NCBI GenBank assembly: GCA_004144345.1
Contig: SEEL01000001.1
Location: 152,772 to 216,771 of the forward strand
From: Hyphomicrobiales bacterium
GTDB taxonomy: Bacteria > Pseudomonadota > Alphaproteobacteria > Rhizobiales > Devosiaceae
Direction: 5' to 3'
Length of the DNA: 64,000 nt
Part shown: in pieces, positions 9,428-17,783 of the stretch
Layout of the letters: each line of letters starts with the position of its first letter
How positions within the stretch are numbered: the first letter of the stretch is position 1
The notes under the pieces: generated by a model
What the model was told of the DNA's origin: nothing
Seen by the model: the letters and a program-made list of their open reading frames with translations, nothing else
The model's database searches: none
Position numbers and translations under genes: made by a program

Positions 9428-10327
9428 ATGGATTCACCTATCGAATGGCCAGTAAAACAGCGTGAACTTATCAAATGGGTCACGGATTCCCGTGTCTGGA
9501 ATGACTTCGTCATGCGTGACGACGACATCGTCATCTGCACCTGGTCGAAGTCAGGCACCACCTGGACCCAGCAGATCGTCGGACAACTTATCTTCGGCGG
9601 CCGCCCGGGGCTCTATCACGGCGCCGAGGCATCCCCCTGGATCGACTTTCGCCTCCGTCCAGAGGCCCGCGCGATCGCCGACGCGCAGACACATCGGCGA
9701 TTCCTCAAGACCCATCTGCCACTCGACGCCCTGAGCTATTCGCCCAAGGCGAAATACATCTACATCGGCCGGGACGGCCGTGACGTGTTCTGGAGCTGGC
9801 ACAAGCACTGGTCGAGCTTCAAGCCCGAGGCTCTGGCGCACATCAACAGCTTCTATCCGGATCAGCCCACGATCCCCTACCCGGACCCGGACATCAGGCG
9901 CGCCTTCCTCGACTGGCTCGACAGTGACGCCTACCCTAACTGGCCGTTCTGGTCACACGTGCAGGGCTGGTTCGATGCGCGGCGATTGCCCAATCTGCAT
10001 CTGCTCCATTTCGCCAATCTGAAGGCAGATTTCGAGAACGAGGTGCGGCGCCTGGCCGGCTTCCTCGACATCGCGATCGCGCCCGAGACCTGGCCGAAAA
10101 TCGTCGAGCAATGCAGCTTTGACTACGTGCGCGGGCTTGCGGCCCCCGATCCCACGCAGGCTGTCTTCCTTGTGGGCGGCGGCGCCACCTTCATCAACAA
10201 GGGCACCAATGGCCGCTGGCGCGACGTCCTGACTGAAGCAGACGTCGCCCGCTATCTAGCGGAGGCGGCGCGCCATCTGACGCCAGATTGCGCCAGGTGG
10301 CTCGCCACCGGAGAACTGCCCGCTTAG
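9428..10327 (+). CDS. sulfotransferase domain protein (cytosolic SULT type)
   Basis: A 299-residue enzyme of the Sulfotransfer_1 family that should move sulfate from PAPS to a hydroxyl or amine. The 5'-phosphosulfate loop TWSKSGTTW is at residues 38-46, the catalytic-His region RFLKTHLPLDAL near 90-100, the 3'-phosphate motif IYIGRDGRDVFWSW near 115-128, and the C-terminal PAPS-binding stretch INKGTNGRWRDVL near 258-270. All the key motifs are intact. ATG at 9428 is preferred over an adjacent TTG because AAGGA lies five bases ahead. It converges with the next gene with overlapping stops. The acceptor is unknown. Confidence 0.9.
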   Translation: MDSPIEWPVKQRELIKWVTDSRVWNDFVMRDDDIVICTWSKSGTTWTQQIVGQLIFGGRPGLYHGAEASPWIDFRLRPEARAIADAQTHRRFLKTHLPLDALSYSPKAKYIYIGRDGRDVFWSWHKHWSSFKPEALAHINSFYPDQPTIPYPDPDIRRAFLDWLDSDAYPNWPFWSHVQGWFDARRLPNLHLLHFANLKADFENEVRRLAGFLDIAIAPETWPKIVEQCSFDYVRGLAAPDPTQAVFLVGGGATFINKGTNGRWRDVLTEADVARYLAEAARHLTPDCARWLATGELPA

Positions 10328-11604
10328 GCCAGTTCCATCTCGGCGATCAGCTTTTCGACGCGATCGATGCTGGGCAGATGGTGCTCTTCGACCACGAAGT
10401 TCAGCGTCATGAATTCGCGGCCGGGGCAGAAGGTCACGATGTTGGTCGACTGGTGGAAGGCGCCGCAATAGATCGGCTCCACCATCCAGTCGGTCAGCGG
10501 GCCCATGGTGCGGTGCGGCGGCACCAGCGTCAGCACCAGATCGGCGGTCTTGCCCTGCAGGCGCCAGAATTTCTGCGTCATCAGGAAGGGCGTGTATTTG
10601 CTCATGGTGCGCATGGCGCGCATCATGGCGAGGATCATGAGCTGGAACTTGCTCATGTCTTTGCCCTCATTCTCTTCCATCGCCGCGTCCACGGCCTTGG
10701 CGTAGGCCGCGAAATCGGGGGTGAAGAGGAATTTTGCGGCCAGCGCGCGGACGCGGAAGAAGTCGTCGTCCGACGCCGTGCGCTTGGTATCGAGCATGGT
10801 GTAGGCGGCGGTGATCACCTTGTCGTTGACCCGCGTGCTCTTGTCCGAATGGAGCGCGTAAGTGGTCAGCGCGAAATACAGCGAACGCTGGCGCACGCCG
10901 AGCTTGGTGGCTAGCGCGCGGATGCGCTGGCGCGGCAGGGCCAGCGTCTTGAAGTGCAGCGGCCGTTCCGGCGGATTGACGATCACGGCGGCCAGCGCCG
11001 ACATCGTGGCCATCAGATAACCGCCGACGGCGCCGCGGGCGCGCTTCAGCCAGGCGAGCTTGTTGCCCTTGTCGGACTGGATGCCGTGATTGGCGGTCTG
11101 CGAGCGGGTCAGCAGCGCGGCGTCGGAGCCTTCCATCAGGCAGTGCGCCGAGCGCACCTGGATGATCGACATGCGGCCGTGCTCGTCGGGGCCATTGCGG
11201 CGATTGGCGGCCATGACGCGGAACAGCGGCAGTTCCGGAAAGTCGAACACGTCCTGGCTGTGCGACAGGAACTTGTCCGGATAGCCGTCAAAGCTGTCGA
11301 CCTCCTCCACCGAGGTGATCGCCTCGAGCAGATGCTCGGGGAACGGCCGGCCGGGCACGGCGCCCTTGAAGCCATGCGTCAGCTGCGGTGCCAGCGACAC
11401 CATCTGCTCGACGATGCCCTTGAGCGATTCCTTGGTGAAGCTCGATTTCGAGAACGCCGTGAAGAACACGGTGTCCCGGCCTTCGAGCAGGAACCACTGG
11501 AAGTCGGTGAACAGCGCGTACGGATCCTTCTTGACCGCTTCTGCAGCGAGCTCGAGGGCGACGGCGTGATCGGAAGCAAAACTGGAGGCGGAGAAGCTTT
11601 TCAT
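10324..11604 (-). CDS. divergent WS/DGAT-like acyltransferase (condensation-domain fold)
   Basis: A 426-residue protein that I place tentatively with wax ester synthase/diacylglycerol acyltransferases. Residues 146-165 read MSIIQVRSAHCLMEGSDAAL, matching the position of the family's catalytic HHxxxDG loop, but the last acidic residue is Glu (H154, E158, G159). The C-terminal part (TFCPGREFMTLNFVVEEHH, then an amphipathic helix) resembles the family's C-terminal domain. The middle holds two hydrophobic patches near residues 190-210 and 305-325. ATG is the natural start. The gene converges with a sulfotransferase. The family call is inference from motif order. Confidence 0.55.
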   Translation of the reverse strand: MKSFSASSFASDHAVALELAAEAVKKDPYALFTDFQWFLLEGRDTVFFTAFSKSSFTKESLKGIVEQMVSLAPQLTHGFKGAVPGRPFPEHLLEAITSVEEVDSFDGYPDKFLSHSQDVFDFPELPLFRVMAANRRNGPDEHGRMSIIQVRSAHCLMEGSDAALLTRSQTANHGIQSDKGNKLAWLKRARGAVGGYLMATMSALAAVIVNPPERPLHFKTLALPRQRIRALATKLGVRQRSLYFALTTYALHSDKSTRVNDKVITAAYTMLDTKRTASDDDFFRVRALAAKFLFTPDFAAYAKAVDAAMEENEGKDMSKFQLMILAMMRAMRTMSKYTPFLMTQKFWRLQGKTADLVLTLVPPHRTMGPLTDWMVEPIYCGAFHQSTNIVTFCPGREFMTLNFVVEEHHLPSIDRVEKLIAEMELA

Positions 11605-12269
11605 CGGATTCCAACGGGCGTTTCGCGGCGTTTTGGCACAGATTTGTCAGCAAGAGCAACGGGCTGCCGTAGAGGTTGCTTAATCACGGTGGCGCCGGAG
11701 CCTCAATCGCCCGCTCAAAAAGCCCCCCACGGGCTGAACCGGGACTGAACACCGGTAGCCCGGGCCGGACCGCTAGCCCCCTGTCTAGCGCCGTTCCAGT
11801 TTCGTAATGGCGCTACATTTCATAACAACAAACCCGCCGAACCCACGGGCGGTACTCAGCAATCCAAGAAATATCCGGAAACTTATCCACGTCCCCCCGG
11901 GGCACCCGCATAATGCCCCCGCTGTCGCCGACTACCGCGGCGTACCGACGAAGTGCGGGTGGCAGCAGCGGGGGCGGGGCAGTCGTGCTCTGTATGGTCC
12001 AGCCTTCGGGTACCCGTAGTTAGGGGAGTGAGCGCGGAGCGTCTCGAACGCTTCGCTAAAAGCACCGGAGGCGCTCCGCGCTCTCCGTCCGTGGCAACGC
12101 TTTGGCCACGGAAGGCTAACAGCCGGGGCCTCGCGGTCGCCGGAAGTCTTCGCATGCACCCAAAGTCTGATCCAATCCGGGCTTCGAGCATTGTCATCAA
12201 GAGCAAGGAAGCCTAAGCCGGAATGCATATTTCCCCTGCGCGGTCCCGCGCGCCCTCCCCGTTTCGCAA
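11605..12269. other. 665-bp gene-free gap with hairpins
   Basis: No convincing gene lies here; the open frames have poor codon patterns and low complexity. It holds the first copy of a 109-nt repeat (11811-11919). A perfect 12-bp inverted repeat has arms at 12030-12041 and 12072-12083, with arm sequence GAGCGCGGAGCG. A 7-bp hairpin, CCGTGGC/GCCACGG, has arms at 12089-12095 and 12105-12111. The last two end about 160 bases before the first MFS exporter and read as RNA-forming leader structure or intergenic palindromes. No T-tract follows either, so they are not classical terminators. Confidence 0.6.
11811..11919. repeat. 109-nt dispersed repeat, copy 1
   Basis: This stretch aligns without gaps over 109 bases to 34835-34943. 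The best conserved block is AATCCAAGAAA followed by ATCCGGAAACTTATCCACGT. It includes TTATCCAC at 11883-11890, eight of nine bases of a DnaA box. On the minus strand both copies share an open frame reading DVDKFPD, then Ile or Phe, then SWI, and both end at TAG at the same relative place (11813 here). It could be a structured RNA, a remnant of a gene or a binding site. Confidence 0.7.
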
Positions 12270-13679
12270 TTGAACCGCATCGTTCCGCTCATCCTTGCCG
12301 TCGCCCTGTTCATGGAGAACATGGACTCGACGGTCATCGCGACCTCGCTCCCGGCGATCGCGGCGGATATCGGCACCAGCCCCATCGCGCTGAAACTGGC
12401 GCTCACCGCCTATTTCGTGTCGCTCGCCATCTTCATCCCGATCTCGGGCTGGATGGCCGACCGCTTCGGCTCCACCCAGATCTTCCGCGCCGCGATCGGC
12501 GTGTTCATCGTCGGCTCGATCTGCTGCGCCTTCTCCAATTCGCTCGAAACCTTCGTCGGCTCGCGCTTCCTGCAGGGCATTGGCGGTTCGATGATGACGC
12601 CCATCGCCCGCCTCGTCCTGCTGCGGGCCACGCCGCGCAATGCGCTGGTCAGCGCCATGGCCTGGCTCACCGTGCCCGGTCTCATCGGCCCGCTCACCGG
12701 CCCGCCCGTCGGCGGCTTCCTCACCACCTATCTCAGCTGGCACTGGATTTTCTGGATCAACGTTCCGATCGGGCTCGTCGGCATCGTCCTCGCCAGCCGC
12801 TTCCTGCCGCCGGTCGAGCCGCGCACGCCGCGGCCGATCGATCTCACCGGCTTCATCCTCACTTCGATCGCCTTTTCCGGGCTGATCTTCGGCCTTTCCG
12901 TCATCAGCCTGCCCGCCATCCCGACGCTTGCCGGCTACATCGCCATCGGCGTCGGCGCCATCGCCATGGCGCTCTATCTGTTGCATGCGCGGCGCACCGC
13001 ATACCCGCTGCTCGACCCAAAACTGTTCCGCAACCGCTATTTCCGCACGGCGACGCTGGGCGGCGTGTTCTTCCGCATCGGCGTCGGCGCCTTTCCGTTC
13101 CTGATGCCGCTGATGCTGCAGCTCACCTTCGGGCTGACGCCGTTCGAATCCGGCATGACGACGTTCGTCTCCGCCTTCGGCGCCATCCTCAGCAAATTCG
13201 CGGCCGAGCGGCTTTATGCCCGGATCGGCTTTCCGCGCATGCTCACCGCCACCGCGCTGCTCGGCGCCGTGTTCCTCGGGGTCAACGGCTTGTTCACGCC
13301 CGAGACACCGCACCTCTGGCTGATGTTCATGCTGTTCGTCGGCGGGCTCAGCCGCTCCTTCTTCTTCACCGGCATCAACGTCTTCGCCTTTGCCGATATC
13401 GATGAGGCCGAAGCCAGCCAGGCCACCGCCATCTCGGCCGTCGTGCAGCAGATTTCGGTGGCGCTCGGCGTCGCCGTCGCCGGCGGCGTCCTTGAGATCG
13501 CCTCGCGCTTCCATGGCGGGGAACCCGGGCTCGCCGATTTCCACCTCGCCTGGTTCGTCATCGCCGGCCTCGCCGCGCTCAGCGCCTTGTTCTATTTCCG
13601 CCTGCCGCCCGATGCCGGCGCCGATGTCTCCGGCCACCGCATCAAGCCCCCGCCCAACAAGACTGAGCCCATCGGCTGA
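12270..13679 (+). CDS. MFS drug/solute exporter, DHA2 (EmrB/QacA) type, copy 1
   Basis: A 469-residue, 14-helix proton-coupled exporter. Helix 1 has [21 protein letters not shown], the DHA2 motif D1 region. GWMADRFGSTQIFRAAI is motif A between helices 2 and 3. The helix 5 region VPGLIGPLTGPPVGGFL is the antiporter motif C. The start is TTG, aligned with the ATG of the downstream paralog; no strong ribosome-binding site is visible. Its stop shares a base with the next start (TGATG). No adaptor or outer-membrane partner is adjacent, so it may work alone. The substrate is unknown. Confidence 0.9.
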   Translation: MNRIVPLILAVALFMENMDSTVIATSLPAIAADIGTSPIALKLALTAYFVSLAIFIPISGWMADRFGSTQIFRAAIGVFIVGSICCAFSNSLETFVGSRFLQGIGGSMMTPIARLVLLRATPRNALVSAMAWLTVPGLIGPLTGPPVGGFLTTYLSWHWIFWINVPIGLVGIVLASRFLPPVEPRTPRPIDLTGFILTSIAFSGLIFGLSVISLPAIPTLAGYIAIGVGAIAMALYLLHARRTAYPLLDPKLFRNRYFRTATLGGVFFRIGVGAFPFLMPLMLQLTFGLTPFESGMTTFVSAFGAILSKFAAERLYARIGFPRMLTATALLGAVFLGVNGLFTPETPHLWLMFMLFVGGLSRSFFFTGINVFAFADIDEAEASQATAISAVVQQISVALGVAVAGGVLEIASRFHGGEPGLADFHLAWFVIAGLAALSALFYFRLPPDAGADVSGHRIKPPPNKTEPIG

Positions 13680-15082
13680 TGAACTCCCGCATCGTTCCGC
13701 TCATCCTTGCCGTCGCCCTGTTCATGGAAAACATGGACTCGACGGTCATCGCCACGTCGCTCGCCGAGATCGCCAAGGACATCGGCACCGAGCCCGTGGC
13801 GCTCAAGCTCGCGCTCACCGCCTACCTCGTGTCGCTCGCCATCTTCATCCCGATCTCGAGCTGGATGGCCGACCGCTTCGGCGCCCGCAACGTGTTCCGC
13901 TGGGCCATCGTCGTGTTCATGGTGGGCTCGGTCTGCTGCGCCGTGTCCAACTCCCTGCTGACCTTCGTCGGCTCGCGGTTCCTGCAGGGCATGGGCGGCG
14001 CCATGATGACGCCCATCGCGCGTCTCGTCCTCGTCCGCGCCACGCCGCGCAACCAGCTCGTCGATGCAATGGCATGGCTGTCGATCCCCGGCCTCGTCGG
14101 CCCCATCGTCGGGCCGCCCATCGGCGGCTTCATCACCACCTATTTCAGCTGGCACTGGATCTTCCTGATCAACGTGCCGATCGGCATCATCGGTATCGCG
14201 CTGGTCAACATCTTCCTGCCGGACTGGCATCGCAACGCCACCCGCCGCATGGATTTCCTCGGCTTCTTCCTCGCCGGCGCCGCCTTCGCCGGCTGGGTGT
14301 TCGGCATCTCCATCGTGACCCTGCCGGCTCTGCCCTTCGGTTTCGGTATCGCCGCGCTGCTCGGCGGCACGCTCAGCGCCCTCGCCTATCTCTGGCACTA
14401 CCGGCGCACCGAATACCCGCTGCTGGATCTGCGGCTGTTCCGCCTGCCGCTGTTCCGCAACACGATGGTCGCGGGCACCTTCTTCCGCCTCGGCACCGGC
14501 GCCATGCCGTTCCTGTTCCCGCTGATGCTGCAGCTCGGCTTCGGCCTCAATGCCTTCCAGGCCGGCTCGGTCACCTTCGCCACGGCCGTCGGCGCCTTCG
14601 CCGCGAAATTCGGCGCCGAGAAGATCATCCAGAAGCTCGGCTTCCGCACGACGCTGATCCTCGCCACCTTCTTCACGCTGGTCGGCGTCGTCGGCATGGG
14701 CCTCTACACGCCCGACACGCCGATGCCGCTGATGCTGCTCTTCCTCGTCCTCACCGGCTTCGTGCAGTCGACCTTCTGGACGGCCACCAACGCCTTCACC
14801 TTCGCCGATGTCGACGACAAGGATGCTGGCCAGGCCAATGTGATCAGCCAGGTGGGCGTGCAGCTATCGCTGGCGTTCGGCGTGGCGCTCGGTGGCGGGG
14901 TGCTGGAACTGGTGCGCCTGTCGCATGGCGGCGAGCCGCTGCTGGCCGATTTCCACATCGCCTTCTACGTCATCGCGGCGGTCGGCCTCGTCTCGACGCT
15001 GGTCTTCGCCCGGCTGCCGCGCCACGCCGGCAGCAACATCAGCGGCCATGGCGCCGGCTCAGCCGGAGGAGGCGGTCACTGA
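13679..15082 (+). CDS. MFS drug/solute exporter, DHA2 type, copy 2 (tandem paralog)
   Basis: A 467-residue paralog of the gene directly upstream, collinear over its whole length, with near-identical blocks such as [28 protein letters not shown] and WHWIF. Motif A ([17 protein letters not shown]) and motif C ([15 protein letters not shown]) are intact. It is translationally coupled to copy 1 and so likely coexpressed with it. The two differ most at the C-terminus and in helices 7-10, which might mean different substrates or a heteromeric pair. The stop overlaps the rlmE stop by seven bases. Confidence 0.92.
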   Translation: MNSRIVPLILAVALFMENMDSTVIATSLAEIAKDIGTEPVALKLALTAYLVSLAIFIPISSWMADRFGARNVFRWAIVVFMVGSVCCAVSNSLLTFVGSRFLQGMGGAMMTPIARLVLVRATPRNQLVDAMAWLSIPGLVGPIVGPPIGGFITTYFSWHWIFLINVPIGIIGIALVNIFLPDWHRNATRRMDFLGFFLAGAAFAGWVFGISIVTLPALPFGFGIAALLGGTLSALAYLWHYRRTEYPLLDLRLFRLPLFRNTMVAGTFFRLGTGAMPFLFPLMLQLGFGLNAFQAGSVTFATAVGAFAAKFGAEKIIQKLGFRTTLILATFFTLVGVVGMGLYTPDTPMPLMLLFLVLTGFVQSTFWTATNAFTFADVDDKDAGQANVISQVGVQLSLAFGVALGGGVLELVRLSHGGEPLLADFHIAFYVIAAVGLVSTLVFARLPRHAGSNISGHGAGSAGGGGH

Positions 15083-15792
15083 CCCTTGAAGCCCTTGGCC
15101 ACGAGATAGTTCTCGGAGCTGCCGGCGCGCGAGGCAGGCGGCTTGGCGTGATAGGTCTGGGTAAAATTCCGTTTCAGATCGTGCAGCAGCTGGTGCTCGG
15201 TCCCGCCCTGGAACACTTTGGCGACGAACGAGCCGCCCGGCGCCAGCACCTGGATGGCGAAGTCGGCGGCCAGTTCCACCAGCGCCATGATGCGCAGGTG
15301 ATCGGTGGCGCGATGCCCCGTCGTCGGCGAGGCCATGTCGGACATCACGAGGTCGGGCTTGTGCCCGCCCAGCGCATCGAGCAGCGCCTGCGGCGCGTCC
15401 TCGTCGTTGAAGTCCTTCTTGAGGAAGATCACGCCGTCGATATTGTCCATCTCGAGCACGTCGATGCCGACGATCAGCGGGTTTTCGACTGTCGTGCCGA
15501 CGATCGGCGCAGCGACCATGCTCCAGCCGCCCGGTGCTGCACCGAGATCAACCACCCGCATGCCCTTGCGCAGCAGCTTGTAGCGCTCATTGAGCTCGAC
15601 CAGCTTGTAGGCGGCGCGCGAACGCAGCCCCTCGGCCTTAGCGCGGGCGACATAGGGATCGTTGAGCTGGCGCTGCAGCCAGAGCGTCGAGCCGATCTTG
15701 CGGCCCTTCGAGCTCTTCACCCGGACCTTCAAATCCTTGTCGGACTTGCGGCCGGTGCCGGTGTTGCCGCCCATATTCGTCGTCTTGACCAT
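15076..15792 (-). CDS. rlmE: 23S rRNA (uridine-2552-2'-O)-methyltransferase
   Basis: A 238-residue FtsJ/RlmE enzyme that methylates the ribose of U2552 in the A-loop of 23S rRNA. The SAM motif [12 protein letters not shown] is near residues 80-91. The K-D-K-E tetrad is complete: Lys in RSRAAYKL, Asp in [11 protein letters not shown], Lys in FVAKVFQGG and Glu in [11 protein letters not shown] basic N-terminal tail of about 30 residues is typical of alphaproteobacterial versions. The start ATG shares a base with the Ppx/GppA stop, and an upstream extension of the frame is rejected for that reason. Confidence 0.95.
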   Translation of the reverse strand: MVKTTNMGGNTGTGRKSDKDLKVRVKSSKGRKIGSTLWLQRQLNDPYVARAKAEGLRSRAAYKLVELNERYKLLRKGMRVVDLGAAPGGWSMVAAPIVGTTVENPLIVGIDVLEMDNIDGVIFLKKDFNDEDAPQALLDALGGHKPDLVMSDMASPTTGHRATDHLRIMALVELAADFAIQVLAPGGSFVAKVFQGGTEHQLLHDLKRNFTQTYHAKPPASRAGSSENYLVAKGFKGQ

Positions 15793-16964
15793 CAGCGCCT
15801 CGTCATGTGCGGACGACGCGAAGTGCCACGATCGGCGTCGATAAGCGAGATTAAAATGCCCTCGCGCAGCCCGCGGTCGGCCACGCGCACCCGCTCGGTC
15901 GGCCATTCGCGGCGGATCGCCTCGAAGATGGCGCAGCCGGGCAGCACCAGATCGGCGCGGTCGCGGCCGATGCAGGGATGGGCGACACGCCGGTCGAACG
16001 GCATTGCCAGCAGCGCCTTCATCGTGGCGTCCACTTCGGACCGCCCCATCCACAGCCCGTCTACCTTCTGGCGCTCATACCGCTCGAGCCCCAGATGCAG
16101 GCCCGCCAGCGTCGTCACCGTGCCGGAGGTGCCGATCAGGTGCACCGGATGCTCGGCGATCATCTGCTTGAGCTTGCCGCGGCCCTTGAATTCGCTGAGA
16201 TGCGAGGCGACGAACGCCACCATCGCCTCGAATGTCTCGGGCGTCACATCGACGCCGCCAAAGCGCTCGGCGATCGACACCACGCCCACCGGCAGCGACT
16301 GCCAGGAGCGGATCGAGGCCGCCATGCGGCCCTGCCGGCGCGGCCGGCCACCGCGGAAATCGAGCCAGGCGAGTTCGGACGAACCGCCGCCGATGTCGAA
16401 CATCAGCGCGCCCTCGCTCTCCTCCTCGATCAGATCGGCGCAGCCGGTCACGGCCAGCGAGGCCTCGGTCTGGCGGTCGACGATTTCGAGATCGAGCCCG
16501 ACTTCGGCCTTCACCCGCGCGATGAACTCCTCGCCATTACTGGCGGCGCGGCAGGCCTCGGTGGCGATCAGGCGCATGCGCGCCGGCTCATGCTCGCGCA
16601 GCTTGTTGCGGCACTGCTTGAGCGCCTCGATGGTGCGCTCCATGGCGGCATCGCTCAGCCGGCCGGTGACGGACAGCCCCTCGCCCAGCCGGACGATGCG
16701 GGTAAAGCCGTCGAGCACACGGAAGCTCTTGTCATGAGGGCGCGCGATCAGCAGGCGGCAATTGTTGGTGCCCAGATCCAGCGCGGCATAAACCGGCCCA
16801 CGCCCACGCGGGCGCGGATTCTGGGCGTTGTCTTTCCGCCTCTCCGCACCACCCCGGCGGGTCGAAGACCCATTTGGGGCGGCTGGCCGGCCGGGCTCCC
16901 TGCCCTCGGCTTCCGCTACGCCCGAAGGCGCGGCTGCGGCGGCGGGGTGATCCTCATGGGTCAC
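15792..16964 (-). CDS. Ppx/GppA phosphatase family protein
   Basis: A 390-residue exopolyphosphatase/pppGpp phosphatase family member of the actin-like fold. [16 protein letters not shown] is the first phosphate motif, [14 protein letters not shown] the second and [13 protein letters not shown] the third. Before them is a 58-residue Ala/Pro/Arg-rich segment without structure. I chose the GTG at 16964 because AGGAAGAGG lies about eight bases upstream; a longer frame has no support. It is coupled to rlmE, a common arrangement in alphaproteobacteria. Whether it cleaves polyphosphate or pppGpp cannot be told. Confidence 0.9.
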   Translation of the reverse strand: MTHEDHPAAAAAPSGVAEAEGREPGRPAAPNGSSTRRGGAERRKDNAQNPRPRGRGPVYAALDLGTNNCRLLIARPHDKSFRVLDGFTRIVRLGEGLSVTGRLSDAAMERTIEALKQCRNKLREHEPARMRLIATEACRAASNGEEFIARVKAEVGLDLEIVDRQTEASLAVTGCADLIEEESEGALMFDIGGGSSELAWLDFRGGRPRRQGRMAASIRSWQSLPVGVVSIAERFGGVDVTPETFEAMVAFVASHLSEFKGRGKLKQMIAEHPVHLIGTSGTVTTLAGLHLGLERYERQKVDGLWMGRSEVDATMKALLAMPFDRRVAHPCIGRDRADLVLPGCAIFEAIRREWPTERVRVADRGLREGILISLIDADRGTSRRPHMTRR

Positions 16965-17079
16965 TCGCCAACCTCTTCCTGCGCGGTCGCCGCTCCGGTG
17001 CAAACCGGCGGCGCCCGGGCGCAGCTTTGTTCAAACGTCCCGGAAAGGGTACGCAGGAAGCGGCGGTGTGTCAAAAGCA

Positions 17080-17110
17080 AAGCGCCCCGGCCGATCCGAC
17101 CGGGGCGCTT
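17080..17110 (-). terminator. rho-independent terminator after DUF2147 gene
   Basis: A perfect 11-bp stem (AAGCGCCCCGG with its complement) around a 9-base loop, about 20 bases beyond the DUF2147 stop. On the minus strand the stem is followed by TTGCTTTTG, a broken U-tract. It should separate this gene from the Ppx/GppA-rlmE unit downstream. Confidence 0.75.
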
Positions 17111-17129
17111 GGAAGCCATGCGCTCAGCG

Positions 17130-17525
17130 CTAGATGCGCGTCAGCTCATAGGTCTGGCAGAGGATGCCGGAGCAGCCCTTGAGCGTCATGTAGTTCTTGC
17201 TCACGAGGGTCATCGTGCCATCGTAGGAACGGCCTTCGAACAGCACATTGCCTTCCCATTTGTTTTCGGTGGCGCGCTCGGCGCCCTGCACGACATATTT
17301 GTTCAGCACAGCGAGATTTTCATCCGTGCGCTGGTCGTCGCGCAGCCAGATCAGCTTGGCGCAAAGCTCGCCATCATCGCCGCAGGCGGTGATCTTGTAG
17401 CGGGCTTCGCCGGTAGTGACCTGCCACGAGCCGACCGGGGTGGCGGAAGCAGCAAGAGCATAAGCAGGCGCGACGGAGAGGGTGGCAATGCCGATGGCGG
17501 CCAGCCACTTGAGGGTGCGTGTCAT
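17130..17525 (-). CDS. DUF2147-like secreted protein
   Basis: A 131-residue protein with a signal peptide (basic MTRTLKW, hydrophobic core to about residue 20, Ala-rich cleavage region). The mature part reads PVGSWQVTTGEARYKITACG then LCAKLIWLRDD, the typical DUF2147 opening, and ends YDGTMTLVSKNYMTLKGCSGILC, carrying paired cysteines that may form a disulfide. ATG at 17525 is preferred to a TTG two codons earlier because AGGA is spaced six to seven bases from it. It probably acts in the periplasm; no function is known. Confidence 0.8.
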   Translation of the reverse strand: MTRTLKWLAAIGIATLSVAPAYALAASATPVGSWQVTTGEARYKITACGDDGELCAKLIWLRDDQRTDENLAVLNKYVVQGAERATENKWEGNVLFEGRSYDGTMTLVSKNYMTLKGCSGILCQTYELTRI

Positions 17526-17729
17526 CTTCAATCCTATAGGGGCCGGCAGGACCGGCGCGATGTGGGTTGGTCAGGGGCAGCCGAACTAGGGGGCGATGGC
17601 TGCCGCGGTGACGGGGGCACGCCCCCATCGGTTCTCTGGGCAGATGGGGGTCAATCAAGGCGACCGCGTGGCGGCAGCCTTACCATTTGGACAGGTAAGC
17701 CATGCGCCGCCCTAATCCGCCTGTCTGGC

Positions 17730-17745
17730 TTGACACTATGTATAC
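17730..17745 (+). promoter_or_regulatory. possible promoter/operator before the deacylase gene
   Basis: A TTGACA hexamer at 17730-17735 is followed by the palindrome GTATAC at 17740-17745, within ATGTATACCGTATGC. The hexamer fits a -35 box, but no good -10 sits 16-18 bases later. The TATAC/GTAT symmetry resembles GntR-type operators. It lies 40-55 bases before the start codon. Confidence 0.3.
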
Positions 17746-17783
17746 CGTATGCGCGTCTAGCGCATCACGACGGGGAGAGACCA

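Noticed and set aside
11932..12228. 98-codon minus-strand frame in the 11.6-12.3 kb gap
   Set aside because: It runs through the hairpins at 12030-12111, has low-complexity Arg/Pro-rich composition and no ribosome-binding site. Similar frames are often spurious calls over intergenic palindromes.
13390..16737. 1115-codon open frame on the plus strand
   Set aside because: It crosses both MFS genes, rlmE and Ppx/GppA in wrong frames and has Arg/His/Pro-rich composition with no domain.
17678..17701. CTTACC/GGTAAG hairpin upstream of the deacylase
   Set aside because: Only six pairs with a nine-base loop; no aptamer-like features, so not reported as a riboswitch.
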